64,000 nucleotides of DNA from UBA3941 sp002385665 (GTDB lineage Bacteria; Bacillota; Clostridia; Caldicoprobacterales; UBA3941), in the NCBI GenBank assembly GCA_050949255.1, contig JBMNFJ010000016.1, positions 1-64,000 on the forward strand, in the 5' to 3' direction. The translations under genes were made by a program, and so were the position numbers. Of this stretch, positions 55,583-64,000 are shown in pieces (the stretch's first letter is position 1; every line of letters begins with the position of its first letter). The notes below the pieces were generated by a model that made no database searches, was not told the origin of the DNA, and saw nothing but the letters and a program-made list of their open reading frames with translations.

Positions 55583-56227
55583 ATGATTAAGGTCTGCAGA
55601 TGGAAGCGCTTTAGGGATAGCGAGGTTAGTCCGACTATTTGGGAACGAATAGATCCTGTTATAATCGATAATTATCCATGGGATGAAAACGGATACAAAC
55701 CAAAGGTCGAAGTAAGGTTTTTCTATACCGAATCCCGGCTTTATCTTCATTTTATGTCCTATGAGAGTGAAATCAGGGCAGTTTATAGGAATATGAATGA
55801 GCCGGTATATACGGACAGCTGTGTAGAATTCTTCTTTAATCCGGATCCTGACAAGGATGACAGGTACTTCAATTTTGAAATAAACGCTATTGGAACATTA
55901 CTACTGGAACTGGGTAGCGGCAGGAATAACAGGCTGATGATTCAGGATGTTTCTCAAACTATCTTTAACATAAAGTCTTCCATTAGTCCAGACAGTGTAG
56001 AAGAATACAGAGGTGACGCTTGGACCCTGGAATTCTCTATACCCTACTCCTTTATTGAGAAATATTACGGTAAGCAGGATTTTTCATCGGGGAAGAGGAT
56101 GAAAGGCAATTTTCAAAAATGTGGTGATAAGACCAAATTCCCTCACTATGGAAGTTGGAACAGGATAGACACCCCAGAGCCAGACTTTCACAGGCCGGAG
56201 TACTTTGGGGATCTGATATTGGAATAG
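55583..56227 (+). CDS. carbohydrate-binding family 9-like protein
   Basis: 214 aa, a CBM9-like fold (PF16011 type): VEVRFFYTESRLYLHFMSY, SCVEFFFNPDP, FNFEINAIGTLLLELG and a tail with YFGDLILE. No signal peptide, so it may work inside the cell or on a substrate-bound partner. ATG at 55583 is preferred over GTG at 55574 because the ribosome site GGAGGAAGG is only 1-3 nt from the GTG. Not obviously part of an operon. Confidence 0.7.
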   Translation: MIKVCRWKRFRDSEVSPTIWERIDPVIIDNYPWDENGYKPKVEVRFFYTESRLYLHFMSYESEIRAVYRNMNEPVYTDSCVEFFFNPDPDKDDRYFNFEINAIGTLLLELGSGRNNRLMIQDVSQTIFNIKSSISPDSVEEYRGDAWTLEFSIPYSFIEKYYGKQDFSSGKRMKGNFQKCGDKTKFPHYGSWNRIDTPEPDFHRPEYFGDLILE

Positions 56228-56328
56228 TCCGGATAATTAACACAGTATGTAGGCTATATACCAATTCCCGGGTTAGCTACTGCCTTTTATAGGAAATGAT
56301 GATGTCAAACAGAATGGGGTGTCCAAAA

Positions 56329-56883
56329 TTAACTGACTATTTTGGTATATCTGTTGGCATAGCAACTGGCGGCGTAGCTCTCGGGCTTTATTTTTGGTTC
56401 AAATCCAGTGCCGTTGGCCATAGCCACCATCTCATTAATCAACTCACGAGTAGGGCCTACTGTGCCCACATCAATGTGAAATTCAAAGTGTATGTCGCCC
56501 GGGCGCCCCATGGTGGTCAGGATACACTCCACCAATCTATCCATCCTTTCAGAAGTAAACCAGGCGGCCAGTTCCAAGGTTTTACTGGTTTCATAATAGA
56601 TCTTTTCCCTCAGACTAAATAAAGGCCTGGGGAGAACCTGTGTTGTAAAAAAACCGGTTGCGCCTTTGCCTATCTTATGGAGGTGTATGGCTGTTACAAA
56701 CACCGTTTCATTTGTCCCGACCTGGGAATCAGTTCCAATGGATAGGCGATATTCATTATGGGGGGCTTGTTTTAAAAAACTCACGAGCATTTCGTATACC
56801 TGGTCCAAAGTTAAATCCTTATGTCTTGAATTTCTAAACAAAGAATTCTTAATTTTAACCACTTCCCTAGGATTTGAGATCAT
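56329..56883 (-). CDS. YkuK family RNase H-like protein
   Basis: 184 aa, DUF458/YkuK. The RNase H-like fold shows in YRLSIGTDSQVG with the first acidic residue, FVTAIHLHK and HFEFHIDVGTVG. The biochemical role is unknown. Start ATG at 56883; the upstream region has only a weak ribosome site. It stands alone on the minus strand. Confidence 0.82.
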   Translation of the reverse strand: MISNPREVVKIKNSLFRNSRHKDLTLDQVYEMLVSFLKQAPHNEYRLSIGTDSQVGTNETVFVTAIHLHKIGKGATGFFTTQVLPRPLFSLREKIYYETSKTLELAAWFTSERMDRLVECILTTMGRPGDIHFEFHIDVGTVGPTRELINEMVAMANGTGFEPKIKPESYAASCYANRYTKIVS

Positions 56884-57263
56884 ATTTGGCTTTTCTCAAC
56901 TTATTATATATTATCTCCTGATAATTCGCAATTTTCCATAGCTATCGTTATAATGGAAGTTAATATATATTATGATTCTTTCTGGTGTTTGATAAAAGAT
57001 ATGGCAGGAGACCTAGTGTTTTTTATAAACTGTTGGCATAGAAGGCCGGTGGTTATTTATTCTATTAAATCAAAACTGGATAGTATATATTAAAATAATC
57101 CGCACCTATAAAGAGGATATTCGTCAAAGATGTAGAATATGAAGATATTATGCCTACAATAACTTGTCCTGGGGTGGAAAACTTATAATATATTTCCTTT
57201 GGTACTCCTGGGATGTTTTATGTAGGTTGAGGTGTACAGCATAGGAAGAAGGACGTGATGTGA
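56884..57263. other. 380-bp intergenic region
   Basis: AT-rich divergent gap between ykuK and the capA-like gene. I see no clear promoter pair, hairpin with T-tract, or open frame of note. Confidence 0.4.
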
Positions 57264-58437
57264 ATGCGCCGATATATAGTAAGTATAGCTATGGTTCTTT
57301 GTTTTTGTTTGACTTTTTTGACATCCTGTTCATATTTTATGGAGGATAAAATAGATGAGCCCAGGCCGAAGGATCCGGCACCCATCCAGGAGGATACCAT
57401 CGACAGTCCGATTGAGGGAGAAGAACCCGAAGACAGGGATGATAATGAAGGTGATATGGGACCCGTAGAGGAAGAACCCGTAGAAGAACCTATAGAGGAA
57501 GAACCACCGGAGGATATAGTAATCACTATTTCCCTGGCGGGTGACTGTACAATAGGTACAGATGAAACCTTTACATATACCAACTCCTTTCCGGATCGCC
57601 TAAACAAGGTTGGACGGCGATTGGAAATATTTTTTTGCCGGAGTCAGGGATATATTTGAAAATGACGATCTAACTTTGGTGAATCTTGAAACTACCTTTA
57701 CAAAGGCCACTAAAAAGGCAAATAAGAGATTTAGATTCAAAGGAGACCCATCGTATGTAAACATCTTAAAAGAGGGTAGCATAGAGATGGTAAACATATC
57801 AAACAACCACATCTATGACTACCTGCAACAGGGTTTTGACGATACATTGGAAACCCTGGACAATGCGGGGTTACTCTATTCCGGCGAGGGTTATAAGGCC
57901 TTTTATGAATCACAGGGCATCACCATGGCAAGTCTGGGATATCAGGGCTGGAATACCGATATTAAAGATCAGGTAAAAAGTGATATAGAAGAGGTCAGGG
58001 ACCAAGCCGATATAGTTATAGTCTCCTTCCATTGGGGAATAGAAACAAAAAATTATCCCAATGACGTACAGTTAGAACTAGGGAGATTTGCCATTGATGC
58101 GGGTGCCGATGTTGTAGCCGGTCATCACCCCCATGTAATTCAAGGCATTGATAAGTATAATGGTAAATATATAGTCTACAGCTTGGGAAATTTTTGCTTT
58201 GGAGGCAATCGAAATCCCAAAGACAAGGATACCTTTATATTCCAAAATCAATTTACATTTAGCGACGGGGAGTTAATAGATAGTCATGGCATTATCATTC
58301 CATGCAGCATCTCCTCCAGAAAGGATGTAAATGATTATCAACCAACCGTACTGGAAGGTGAAGAAGCCGAAAGGGTAATGAATCGTATACTAAAATATAG
58401 CAGTAGTCTGAAATACGGGATTGGAAAAGATACGTGA
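57264..58437 (+). pseudogene. CapA-family metallophosphatase lipoprotein, frameshifted
   Basis: One gene split by a single extra base at 57612-57615. The first frame (131 codons) encodes a lipoprotein signal (FLTSC, Cys22), an acidic E/D/P-rich linker and the start of the CapA/PgsA phosphatase (ISLAGDCTIGTD). The second frame, from about 57616, continues with GDWKYFFAGVRDIF, NLETTFT, NISNNHIYDY, SFHWGIE, AGHHPHVIQG and YSLGNFCFGG, the remaining CapA motifs. Deleting one base restores a roughly 390-residue protein. Either a true disrupted gene or a sequencing error; the intact remainder suggests the loss is recent. Confidence 0.85.
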
Positions 58438-58523
58438 AATAAGGTGATTAACTAGTTGAGAGCGTTAATTTAGCCCGCTGTTACAACTCGATTTATCATG
58501 AGTCAATGAAGTTGGGGGAGAAT

Positions 58524-60896
58524 ATGGGACCGTATGTAAAGCGTCCTGTTATATGGATAACAATATCCTATATAATTGGGGTGCTAATTGAAGGTTTTAT
58601 AAAATGGAAATTTGCTTATCCATACATAGCCCTTGTGGTACTGGCTATATTTGCTGGACTTTTGATTTTAAGAAGGAGGGACTTGTATCTACCCCTTGTC
58701 TTGATTATATTCGCCTTGGCAGGCGTACTCAACGCATATATACATAGCATACCGAACACGGATTTAGACGAGTTCGTCGGACAAGTCCCCCTAACCTATG
58801 GACAAGTACTGGAAAAGATAAAGGAAAGTGACTCCAAGTCGTCTTTTGTTATGGAAGTACACAGGATTGACCACAATAATACCCAATATAAGGTCAAATG
58901 TAAAATTAGGATGACGGTCTATGCTGATACGGATGAAGGAGATTATCCCAGAATAGATATCGGAGATTGGTTGGAACTGAAAGGGACAATAGAAAGGCCG
59001 CAAGGTCGCAGAAACCCAAAAGGGTTCGATTATAGAGAGTATCTTGCTCGTAGGGGGATTTATTATACGGTTGGGGTTCCCAGCCGGAGCATTCTGTCTG
59101 TAGAGACCGGAAGTTTTCCCTGGCCGAAATCCTGGTTAAAATCTGCAGCTGGCTTCATGGCAGAGGTGTTTGATAAATACGTTGGAGGTAGGGAATCCGG
59201 ACTTGTTAAGGCCATGCTCATAGGGGAAAAATGGGCAATGCCGGATCAGGTTGTAGAGGAATTTAGGGACACGGGAATTGCTCATATTTTGGCTATATCC
59301 GGATTGCATATAGGCTTTATTATACTGTTTTTTTCCTGGCTAACCAATATCCTAAAATTATCACCCAAGGCCGCCTTCCTTGTTCAGGGGATGGTCCTTG
59401 GGTTTTATTGTTTATTGGTTGGAGGTAGTCCATCGGTAATCAGGGCCTCAATCATGGGCATAATAATCCTGGGTGGAAGGGTAGTCGGAAGGAAATCTGA
59501 ACCAATAAACAGCTTGTTTTTGGCTGCATTTATTGTTCTTATTATTAATCCCATGGATTTATACGAGATAGGATTTCAGCTTTCCTTTAGCGCAGCGGCA
59601 GGTATCATACTGTATGCTAAACCAATAAGCCTTAAGCTGGGATTCATGCCCAAGGCCGTTGCCAATTCCCTGGCCGTCACTCTATCAGCCCAGATAGGTA
59701 CATGGCCCCTATTGGCATATCATTTTAATGTATTTTCGCCTATAGGTATTGTAACCAACCTCATTCTGGTGCCCATAGCCGGCATGATCGTTGTATTAGG
59801 CTCGATGCTGCTGATAGCCGCGGCAATATTACCTATTTTAGCGAAGTTTTTAGGCTGGTGGCTATGGATAATCTGTCATATTCTTATTGATGCTAACTCC
59901 TGGTTTTCAAATTTTTCATGGTCTGTTCTTAGGGTGATATCCCCTGGGGCTTTATTTCTCCTCGTATATTATGCCATATTTATCATATTGTCTGAGGAAT
60001 GTCCCAGGTGGATCAAGAGGCCTGTAGTCCTATGTGGAGCATTAGCCCTTGTTGCATTTGTACTTATATTTATGAGTTCCATTTTCGACAATGACCTGAA
60101 GATTGTCTTTGTGGATGTAGGCCAGGGGGATTGTATATATATAAAATCCCCCGATGGAAAGCATATATTGGTGGATGGTGGTGGGATGCCGGCAGAGATG
60201 GGCGATTATGATATTGGCTCCCAGGTAGTTGTCCCATTTTTACTGAAAAATGGTGTTAAAAAGCTTGATGCGGTGATTATGTCCCATGCCCATGATGATC
60301 ATATTGGAGGGTTGATACCGGTTGTAGATGATCTTAAAGTGGGCGCCTTTATGGAGTATCCACCAAGGGAGCAATCGACACAATATCAGACCCTAAGGGA
60401 TTTAGTAGACAATAAGGGTATTGAGCGAATAGTAGCAATGAATGGACAAACTTACAAAATAGGCAAGGAGATGTTTTTAGATATTATATATCCTGTCACA
60501 GATACAGAAATATTAAATAGACTATACAAGCAGAATGAAAATAATTTATCACTGGTAATTAGAGTACGCTGCCAGGACACCAGCATTCTACTCACCGGGG
60601 ATATAGAGGGGGATGTGGAATCTTACCTATCGGACGTTTGGAACGAAAGTGTTTCGTTGCTTAAGGTGGCTCATCACGGAAGCAAGACCTCATCCGCCGA
60701 AGAGTGGATTAATGTACTGGAACCTAGTATTGCAGTAATCCAATGTGGCAAAAACAATTTTGGGCATCCGGATCCTACTGTTGTACAAAGGTTTGAAGGG
60801 CGTGGAACCCAAGTGTTTAGAAATGATAAAGATGGTGCAATTACCCTTAGATATAAAGAAGGGAAATGGTATATATCTACCATAGTAAAAGATTGA
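58524..60896 (+). CDS. comEC: ComEC/Rec2 DNA uptake protein
   Basis: 790 aa. An N-terminal membrane stretch and OB-like part, the Competence domain with many helices (about 210-500; HILAISGLHIGFI), and a C-terminal metallo-beta-lactamase domain (HAHDDHIGG, LLTGDIEGDVE, VAHHGSKTSS). Forms the membrane channel for incoming single-stranded DNA in transformation. ATG at 58524 is chosen over 58506 because GGGGGAG lies just ahead. comEA/comEB are not in this window. Confidence 0.92.
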   Translation: MGPYVKRPVIWITISYIIGVLIEGFIKWKFAYPYIALVVLAIFAGLLILRRRDLYLPLVLIIFALAGVLNAYIHSIPNTDLDEFVGQVPLTYGQVLEKIKESDSKSSFVMEVHRIDHNNTQYKVKCKIRMTVYADTDEGDYPRIDIGDWLELKGTIERPQGRRNPKGFDYREYLARRGIYYTVGVPSRSILSVETGSFPWPKSWLKSAAGFMAEVFDKYVGGRESGLVKAMLIGEKWAMPDQVVEEFRDTGIAHILAISGLHIGFIILFFSWLTNILKLSPKAAFLVQGMVLGFYCLLVGGSPSVIRASIMGIIILGGRVVGRKSEPINSLFLAAFIVLIINPMDLYEIGFQLSFSAAAGIILYAKPISLKLGFMPKAVANSLAVTLSAQIGTWPLLAYHFNVFSPIGIVTNLILVPIAGMIVVLGSMLLIAAAILPILAKFLGWWLWIICHILIDANSWFSNFSWSVLRVISPGALFLLVYYAIFIILSEECPRWIKRPVVLCGALALVAFVLIFMSSIFDNDLKIVFVDVGQGDCIYIKSPDGKHILVDGGGMPAEMGDYDIGSQVVVPFLLKNGVKKLDAVIMSHAHDDHIGGLIPVVDDLKVGAFMEYPPREQSTQYQTLRDLVDNKGIERIVAMNGQTYKIGKEMFLDIIYPVTDTEILNRLYKQNENNLSLVIRVRCQDTSILLTGDIEGDVESYLSDVWNESVSLLKVAHHGSKTSSAEEWINVLEPSIAVIQCGKNNFGHPDPTVVQRFEGRGTQVFRNDKDGAITLRYKEGKWYISTIVKD

Positions 60897-61090
60897 AAAT
60901 CGAAAAATGTCGTGGAATATATTATATTGTTATGATAGAATGGTTTTTGTAGCTTTGGAGTTTCAAGAGAACGCATTTTCAATAGGTATGGATATGTGTT
61001 TGTCTAATAAAGGAGTTGCTTCCAACTCCGAAACTCCAATTAATTGTTTTTTGCAATGCATTATATAGTTTTGGAAAGGGGTTTATAGTA

Positions 61091-62524
61091 GTGAAAAGGT
61101 TTCAGGATAAAAACTGGAAAGAAAAAATGAGAATAACCTTTGATTATAATAATATGATGTCCGAATTTGTAGGCGATGAGGGAATAGAGTGGAGCCAGCT
61201 TGAGGCTTTGGAGCCCACCCTTAAAAAGGCGTCTTTGGCCATGAACGAGAAAAGGAAGGCAGGGCAGATGAGGTGGAGGGAACTGCCCTATAATCAGGAT
61301 GAAATTGTTCAGGATATTCTGGAAACCGCCGATGGTATAAAGAAGAGATTTGATAACTTCGTAGTTCTTGGTATCGGAGGTTCTGCATTGGGACCAATAG
61401 CAGTACAGCAGGCCTTAAACCACATGTATTATAACGAACTGTCAAAAGAGGAAAGAGGGGGCTGCCCCAGATTATATGTTATTGACAACGTCGACCCTCA
61501 GCGTATGAAAGAGCTGTTTGACGTAATTGATATAGAGAAAACGATGTTTAACGTCATTACAAAATCCGGCAGTACCTCGGAAACCATGGCTCAATTCCTT
61601 ATAGTAACGAGTCTGCTTAAGGAAAAGGTGGGAGACAGCTATAGGGATCACATCATAGCTACAACGGATCGGGAGAAAGGCAGTTTGATAAAAATTGCCC
61701 GGGATGAAGGATTCAAGACCTATTACGTTCCCGAAGGGGTGGGCGGAAGGTTTTCAGAGCTGTCCCCTGTAGGACTATTGGCAGCGGCGGTTTGTGGTAT
61801 CGATATAGAGGAGATGCTAGCCGGAGCCGCTTATATGGACGAAATTGCCAGCCAACCTGATCCCTATAAAAATCCTGCTTATATGGCAGCGACCTTGCAG
61901 TATCTGGCCATGAAGGCAGGTAAGAATATCTCGGTTATGATGCCCTATGTAGACTCTCTTAAGTATATGGCCGATTGGTATGCACAACTATGGGCTGAAA
62001 GTCTGGGAAAGAGATATGATTTAGAAGGTAACGAAGTTTTTGTAGGACAAACACCAGTTAAAGCTTTGGGAGTTACGGACCAACATTCCCAGGTACAGCT
62101 TTATACCGAGGGTCCCTTTGATAAGGTAATTACCTTCCTTGGGGTTAAGGAGTATAAGTGCACAGTGGAAATTCCCAACGGATATCAGGATCATCCTGCC
62201 GTATCTTTCCTGGCCGGTCATACTCTAAATGAGCTAATCCATGCCGAGCAGATGGCTACTGAGTATGCCCTGCTGAAGGCGAAGCGGCTGAATAGGACCA
62301 TTACCCTACCGGAGGTTAATCCCTTTACCGTAGGCCAGCTCCTGTACTTTTTAGAGGTGGAGACGGCTTTTGCAGGAGAACTGTTGGGTATTGATGCCTT
62401 CGATCAACCTGGGGTAGAGGAAGGCAAGAACGCTACCTATGCACTTTTGGGTAGGTCCGGATACGAAGAAAAGAAGGAGGAACTGGATTCAAGGCCGAAG
62501 AAGAATAGTAAATATATATTATAG
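61091..62524 (+). CDS. pgi: glucose-6-phosphate isomerase
   Basis: 477 aa from GTG at 61091. Interconverts glucose- and fructose-6-phosphate. Seen: VLGIGGSALGP, VITKSGSTSETMAQF (phosphate loop), YVPEGVGGRFSELSPVGLL, WAESLGKRY with the catalytic-type Glu, and DQHSQVQLY. GGGG is 9 nt ahead of the GTG. A shorter start at ATG 61127 (MRITFDYNN) would match the Bacillus protein start better, so the N-terminus is uncertain by 12 residues. Confidence 0.93.
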   Translation: MKRFQDKNWKEKMRITFDYNNMMSEFVGDEGIEWSQLEALEPTLKKASLAMNEKRKAGQMRWRELPYNQDEIVQDILETADGIKKRFDNFVVLGIGGSALGPIAVQQALNHMYYNELSKEERGGCPRLYVIDNVDPQRMKELFDVIDIEKTMFNVITKSGSTSETMAQFLIVTSLLKEKVGDSYRDHIIATTDREKGSLIKIARDEGFKTYYVPEGVGGRFSELSPVGLLAAAVCGIDIEEMLAGAAYMDEIASQPDPYKNPAYMAATLQYLAMKAGKNISVMMPYVDSLKYMADWYAQLWAESLGKRYDLEGNEVFVGQTPVKALGVTDQHSQVQLYTEGPFDKVITFLGVKEYKCTVEIPNGYQDHPAVSFLAGHTLNELIHAEQMATEYALLKAKRLNRTITLPEVNPFTVGQLLYFLEVETAFAGELLGIDAFDQPGVEEGKNATYALLGRSGYEEKKEELDSRPKKNSKYIL

Positions 62525-62542
62525 TACAGGAGGAGATAGGAA

Positions 62543-63673
62543 TTGAAGGAATTTGGGATAGGTATTATTGGATACGGTTTCATGGGCAAAGCCCATACCT
62601 ATGCCTACAGGACCATGCCCCTTTATTATGAGGATTTGCCCTTTCGTATTCGATTGGTAGGGATTTGTAATCGAACTTTGGAGAAAGCCCAAAGGGCCAA
62701 GGAGGATCTGGGCTTTGAATTTGCTACAGATGATCCAAATGAATTGTTTGCAGCAGACAATATCGATATTATCAATGTTTGTACACCTAACAATCTGCAC
62801 AAGGATCATGTTATCGGTGCGCTGAAGGCAGGCAAACATGTATATTGCGACAAGCCCTTAACCGCTACCTACGAGGAATCGGAGGAGATTTTAAAGGTGC
62901 TGGGCTCTACTAAGGCCATTACCCAAATGGCATTTCAGAACAGATTCTTCCCTGCTACCATGCGGGCAAAGGAGCTAATAGAGGCCGGCTTTCTAGGGGA
63001 AGTCCTTTCCTTCAGGGCATCCTATCTACATTCGGGATCCGTGGATCCCGAAAGGCCCATGGGATGGAAACTGGAGAAATCTGCAGGTGGCGGTGTTTTG
63101 GCAGATTTAGGTTCCCACGTTTTGGATCTTATTTATCATCTTCTGGGCAGATATAAGGAAGTATTTGCCTATAACAGAATATTATACCCCAAGCGACTAC
63201 ATCCATCGGGTAAGATGGTGGATGTAGAGGCTGAGGATCTATCCTTGCTTATAGTAAAGATGGAAAATGGCAGCGTTGGTACCATAGAATCGTCTAAGAT
63301 AGCTACCGGGACCAATGATGAGCTCATTTTTGAAATTCATGGGACTAAGGGAGCTATGAGGTTTAACATGATGGACCCCAATTGGCTCGAAGTCTATGAT
63401 AATACTTTACCTGAAACGGATTTGGGCGGCGATAGGGGATTTAAAAAGATTGAATGTGTCCAGCGCTATAAAAGTCCGGGAGGAAAGTTTGTTGCACCTA
63501 AGGCACCTATAGGTTGGATACGCTCTCATGTTCATTCGCTGTATAATTTCCTGGATAATGTATATAACCTTAGGCCTTCTGTTCCGTCCATCGAGGACGG
63601 GGCTTATATCCAATATGTCATAGAAATGGCTCACAGATCCCATCGCACAAAGCAATGGGTTACCCTTGATTGA
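62543..63673 (+). CDS. Gfo/Idh/MocA family oxidoreductase
   Basis: 376 aa. Rossmann start FGIGIIGYGFMGKAHTYAY, the CDKPLTATYEE segment with the active-site-type lysine, and a C-terminal sheet (GTIESSKIATGT). Family members act on sugars or inositols with NAD(P). It is distinct from the copy at 22 kb. The substrate is not clear. The TTG start at 62543 follows AGGAGGAG by about 8 nt, and it sits 18 nt after pgi, so the two may be co-transcribed. Confidence 0.85.
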   Translation: MKEFGIGIIGYGFMGKAHTYAYRTMPLYYEDLPFRIRLVGICNRTLEKAQRAKEDLGFEFATDDPNELFAADNIDIINVCTPNNLHKDHVIGALKAGKHVYCDKPLTATYEESEEILKVLGSTKAITQMAFQNRFFPATMRAKELIEAGFLGEVLSFRASYLHSGSVDPERPMGWKLEKSAGGGVLADLGSHVLDLIYHLLGRYKEVFAYNRILYPKRLHPSGKMVDVEAEDLSLLIVKMENGSVGTIESSKIATGTNDELIFEIHGTKGAMRFNMMDPNWLEVYDNTLPETDLGGDRGFKKIECVQRYKSPGGKFVAPKAPIGWIRSHVHSLYNFLDNVYNLRPSVPSIEDGAYIQYVIEMAHRSHRTKQWVTLD

Positions 63674-63699
63674 GGTATGAAATAACGCTCCCATGAGTT

Positions 63700-63731
63700 G
63701 ATTGAACCTATAGTATTATTATTGTTCAATC
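63700..63731. other. 8-bp perfect hairpin after the oxidoreductase
   Basis: GATTGAAC (63700-63707) pairs with GTTCAATC (63724-63731), with a 16-nt AT loop and no T-tract. Possible weak 3' end structure. Confidence 0.3.
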
Positions 63732-63874
63732 CAGTAAATGTTGCCCTTAGAAACTATATCCGATTCACCCCATTCTATATTATAAATTCTGGTGTTACGA
63801 AGTGAAGGACCATCATATATATTAAATAACGCAACTGTACATTGTAGAATTTAATTTACATGGGGTGAGTAAGT

Positions 63875-64000
63875 GTGGAAGTCTATCAAGTAGCGATTAT
63901 TCCCCTTATTGTAGGGGTTGTGGAGCTGTTTAAAAGCCTGGGTCTGCCCAAGAAATTTAGCGCCCTTACAGCATCACTTCTGGGTATATTAATAGGGGTA
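63875..64000 (+). CDS. small holin-like membrane protein, cut by window end
   Basis: Forty-two codons to the window edge: MEVYQVAIIPLIVGVVELF, then KSLGLPKKFSALTASLLGIL. One hydrophobic helix, a short basic turn and the start of a second helix, as in phage-holin-like small proteins. No name given. GTG at 63875 follows GGGGTGA by 6 nt. Confidence 0.55.
   Translation, partial: MEVYQVAIIPLIVGVVELFKSLGLPKKFSALTASLLGILIGV

Noticed and set aside
57264..58437. Programmed frameshifting in the CapA gene
   Set aside because: No slippery run or stimulatory pseudoknot seen at the shift point; a plain indel explains it.
1..64000. CRISPR array, rRNA or tRNA genes
   Set aside because: No regularly spaced repeats with unique spacers and no cloverleaf or rRNA-like stretches were found on either strand.

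Overview
The window looks like chromosome from an anaerobic, plant-polysaccharide-using Clostridia-type Bacillota. Evidence: the acpS - NAD(P)H-hydrate repair - LolA-like lipoprotein - EndoAI/EndoA gene order, AddAB instead of RecBCD, a YitT protein, strong AGGAGG-type ribosome sites with many TTG/GTG starts, and arginine coded mostly by AGG/AGA. No rRNA, tRNA or CRISPR array was seen. The genus cannot be fixed from this sequence alone.

Layout. 1-8 kb: housekeeping genes (aroC on the minus strand, a lactonase-family propeller, acpS, nnr, a lipoprotein, the EndoAI/EndoA toxin-antitoxin pair, two membrane proteins). 8-23 kb: sugar and sugar-acid metabolism, with a TIM-barrel isomerase, an AraC regulator divergent from a GH4 glycosidase, then gnd, gluconokinase, KDPG aldolase and KDG kinase, then an SDR - HpcH aldolase - mannonate dehydratase-like - 2-hydroxyacid dehydrogenase operon. 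23-31.5 kb: an operon with a LarA-type nickel racemase/epimerase homologue, UxaB, UxaA, two URO-D-fold proteins and a nitrilase. 31.5-33 kb: an accessory insertion with an IS200/IS605-like omega-RNA relic, an aldolase-VOC fusion with foreign-looking codon use, and the 3' tail of a lost URO-D paralogue. 33-40.5 kb: addB-addA. 40.5-50 kb: an isomerase, a DUF6062-like gene, and an oligosaccharide ABC importer - GH2 glycosidase - LacI module with a clear sigma-A promoter and LacI-type operator. 50-54 kb: a heterodimeric ABC exporter behind a short leader peptide and an attenuator. 54-64 kb: chromate-transporter pair, CBM9-like protein, YkuK, a frameshifted CapA gene, comEC, pgi, a Gfo/Idh/MocA oxidoreductase and the start of a small membrane protein.

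Together the sugar genes fit uptake of plant oligosaccharides (ABC importer), cutting inside the cell (GH2, GH4), and funnelling of uronates through tagaturonate/altronate or mannonate to KDG, then KDPG, then pyruvate and glyceraldehyde-3-phosphate (UxaB, UxaA, ManD-like, KdgK, Eda). Gluconate goes through gluconokinase and Gnd into the pentose phosphate pathway.

The most notable non-gene signals are (1) a solitary omega-RNA-like structure with an IS605-type right end just before the foreign aldolase gene, (2) a leader-peptide attenuator with mutually exclusive antiterminator and terminator stems before the ABC exporter, (3) a nearly identical 51-nt structured intergenic element present twice about 39 kb apart, and (4) other strongly folded intergenic blocks at about 17.3-17.5 kb and 21.8-21.9 kb.
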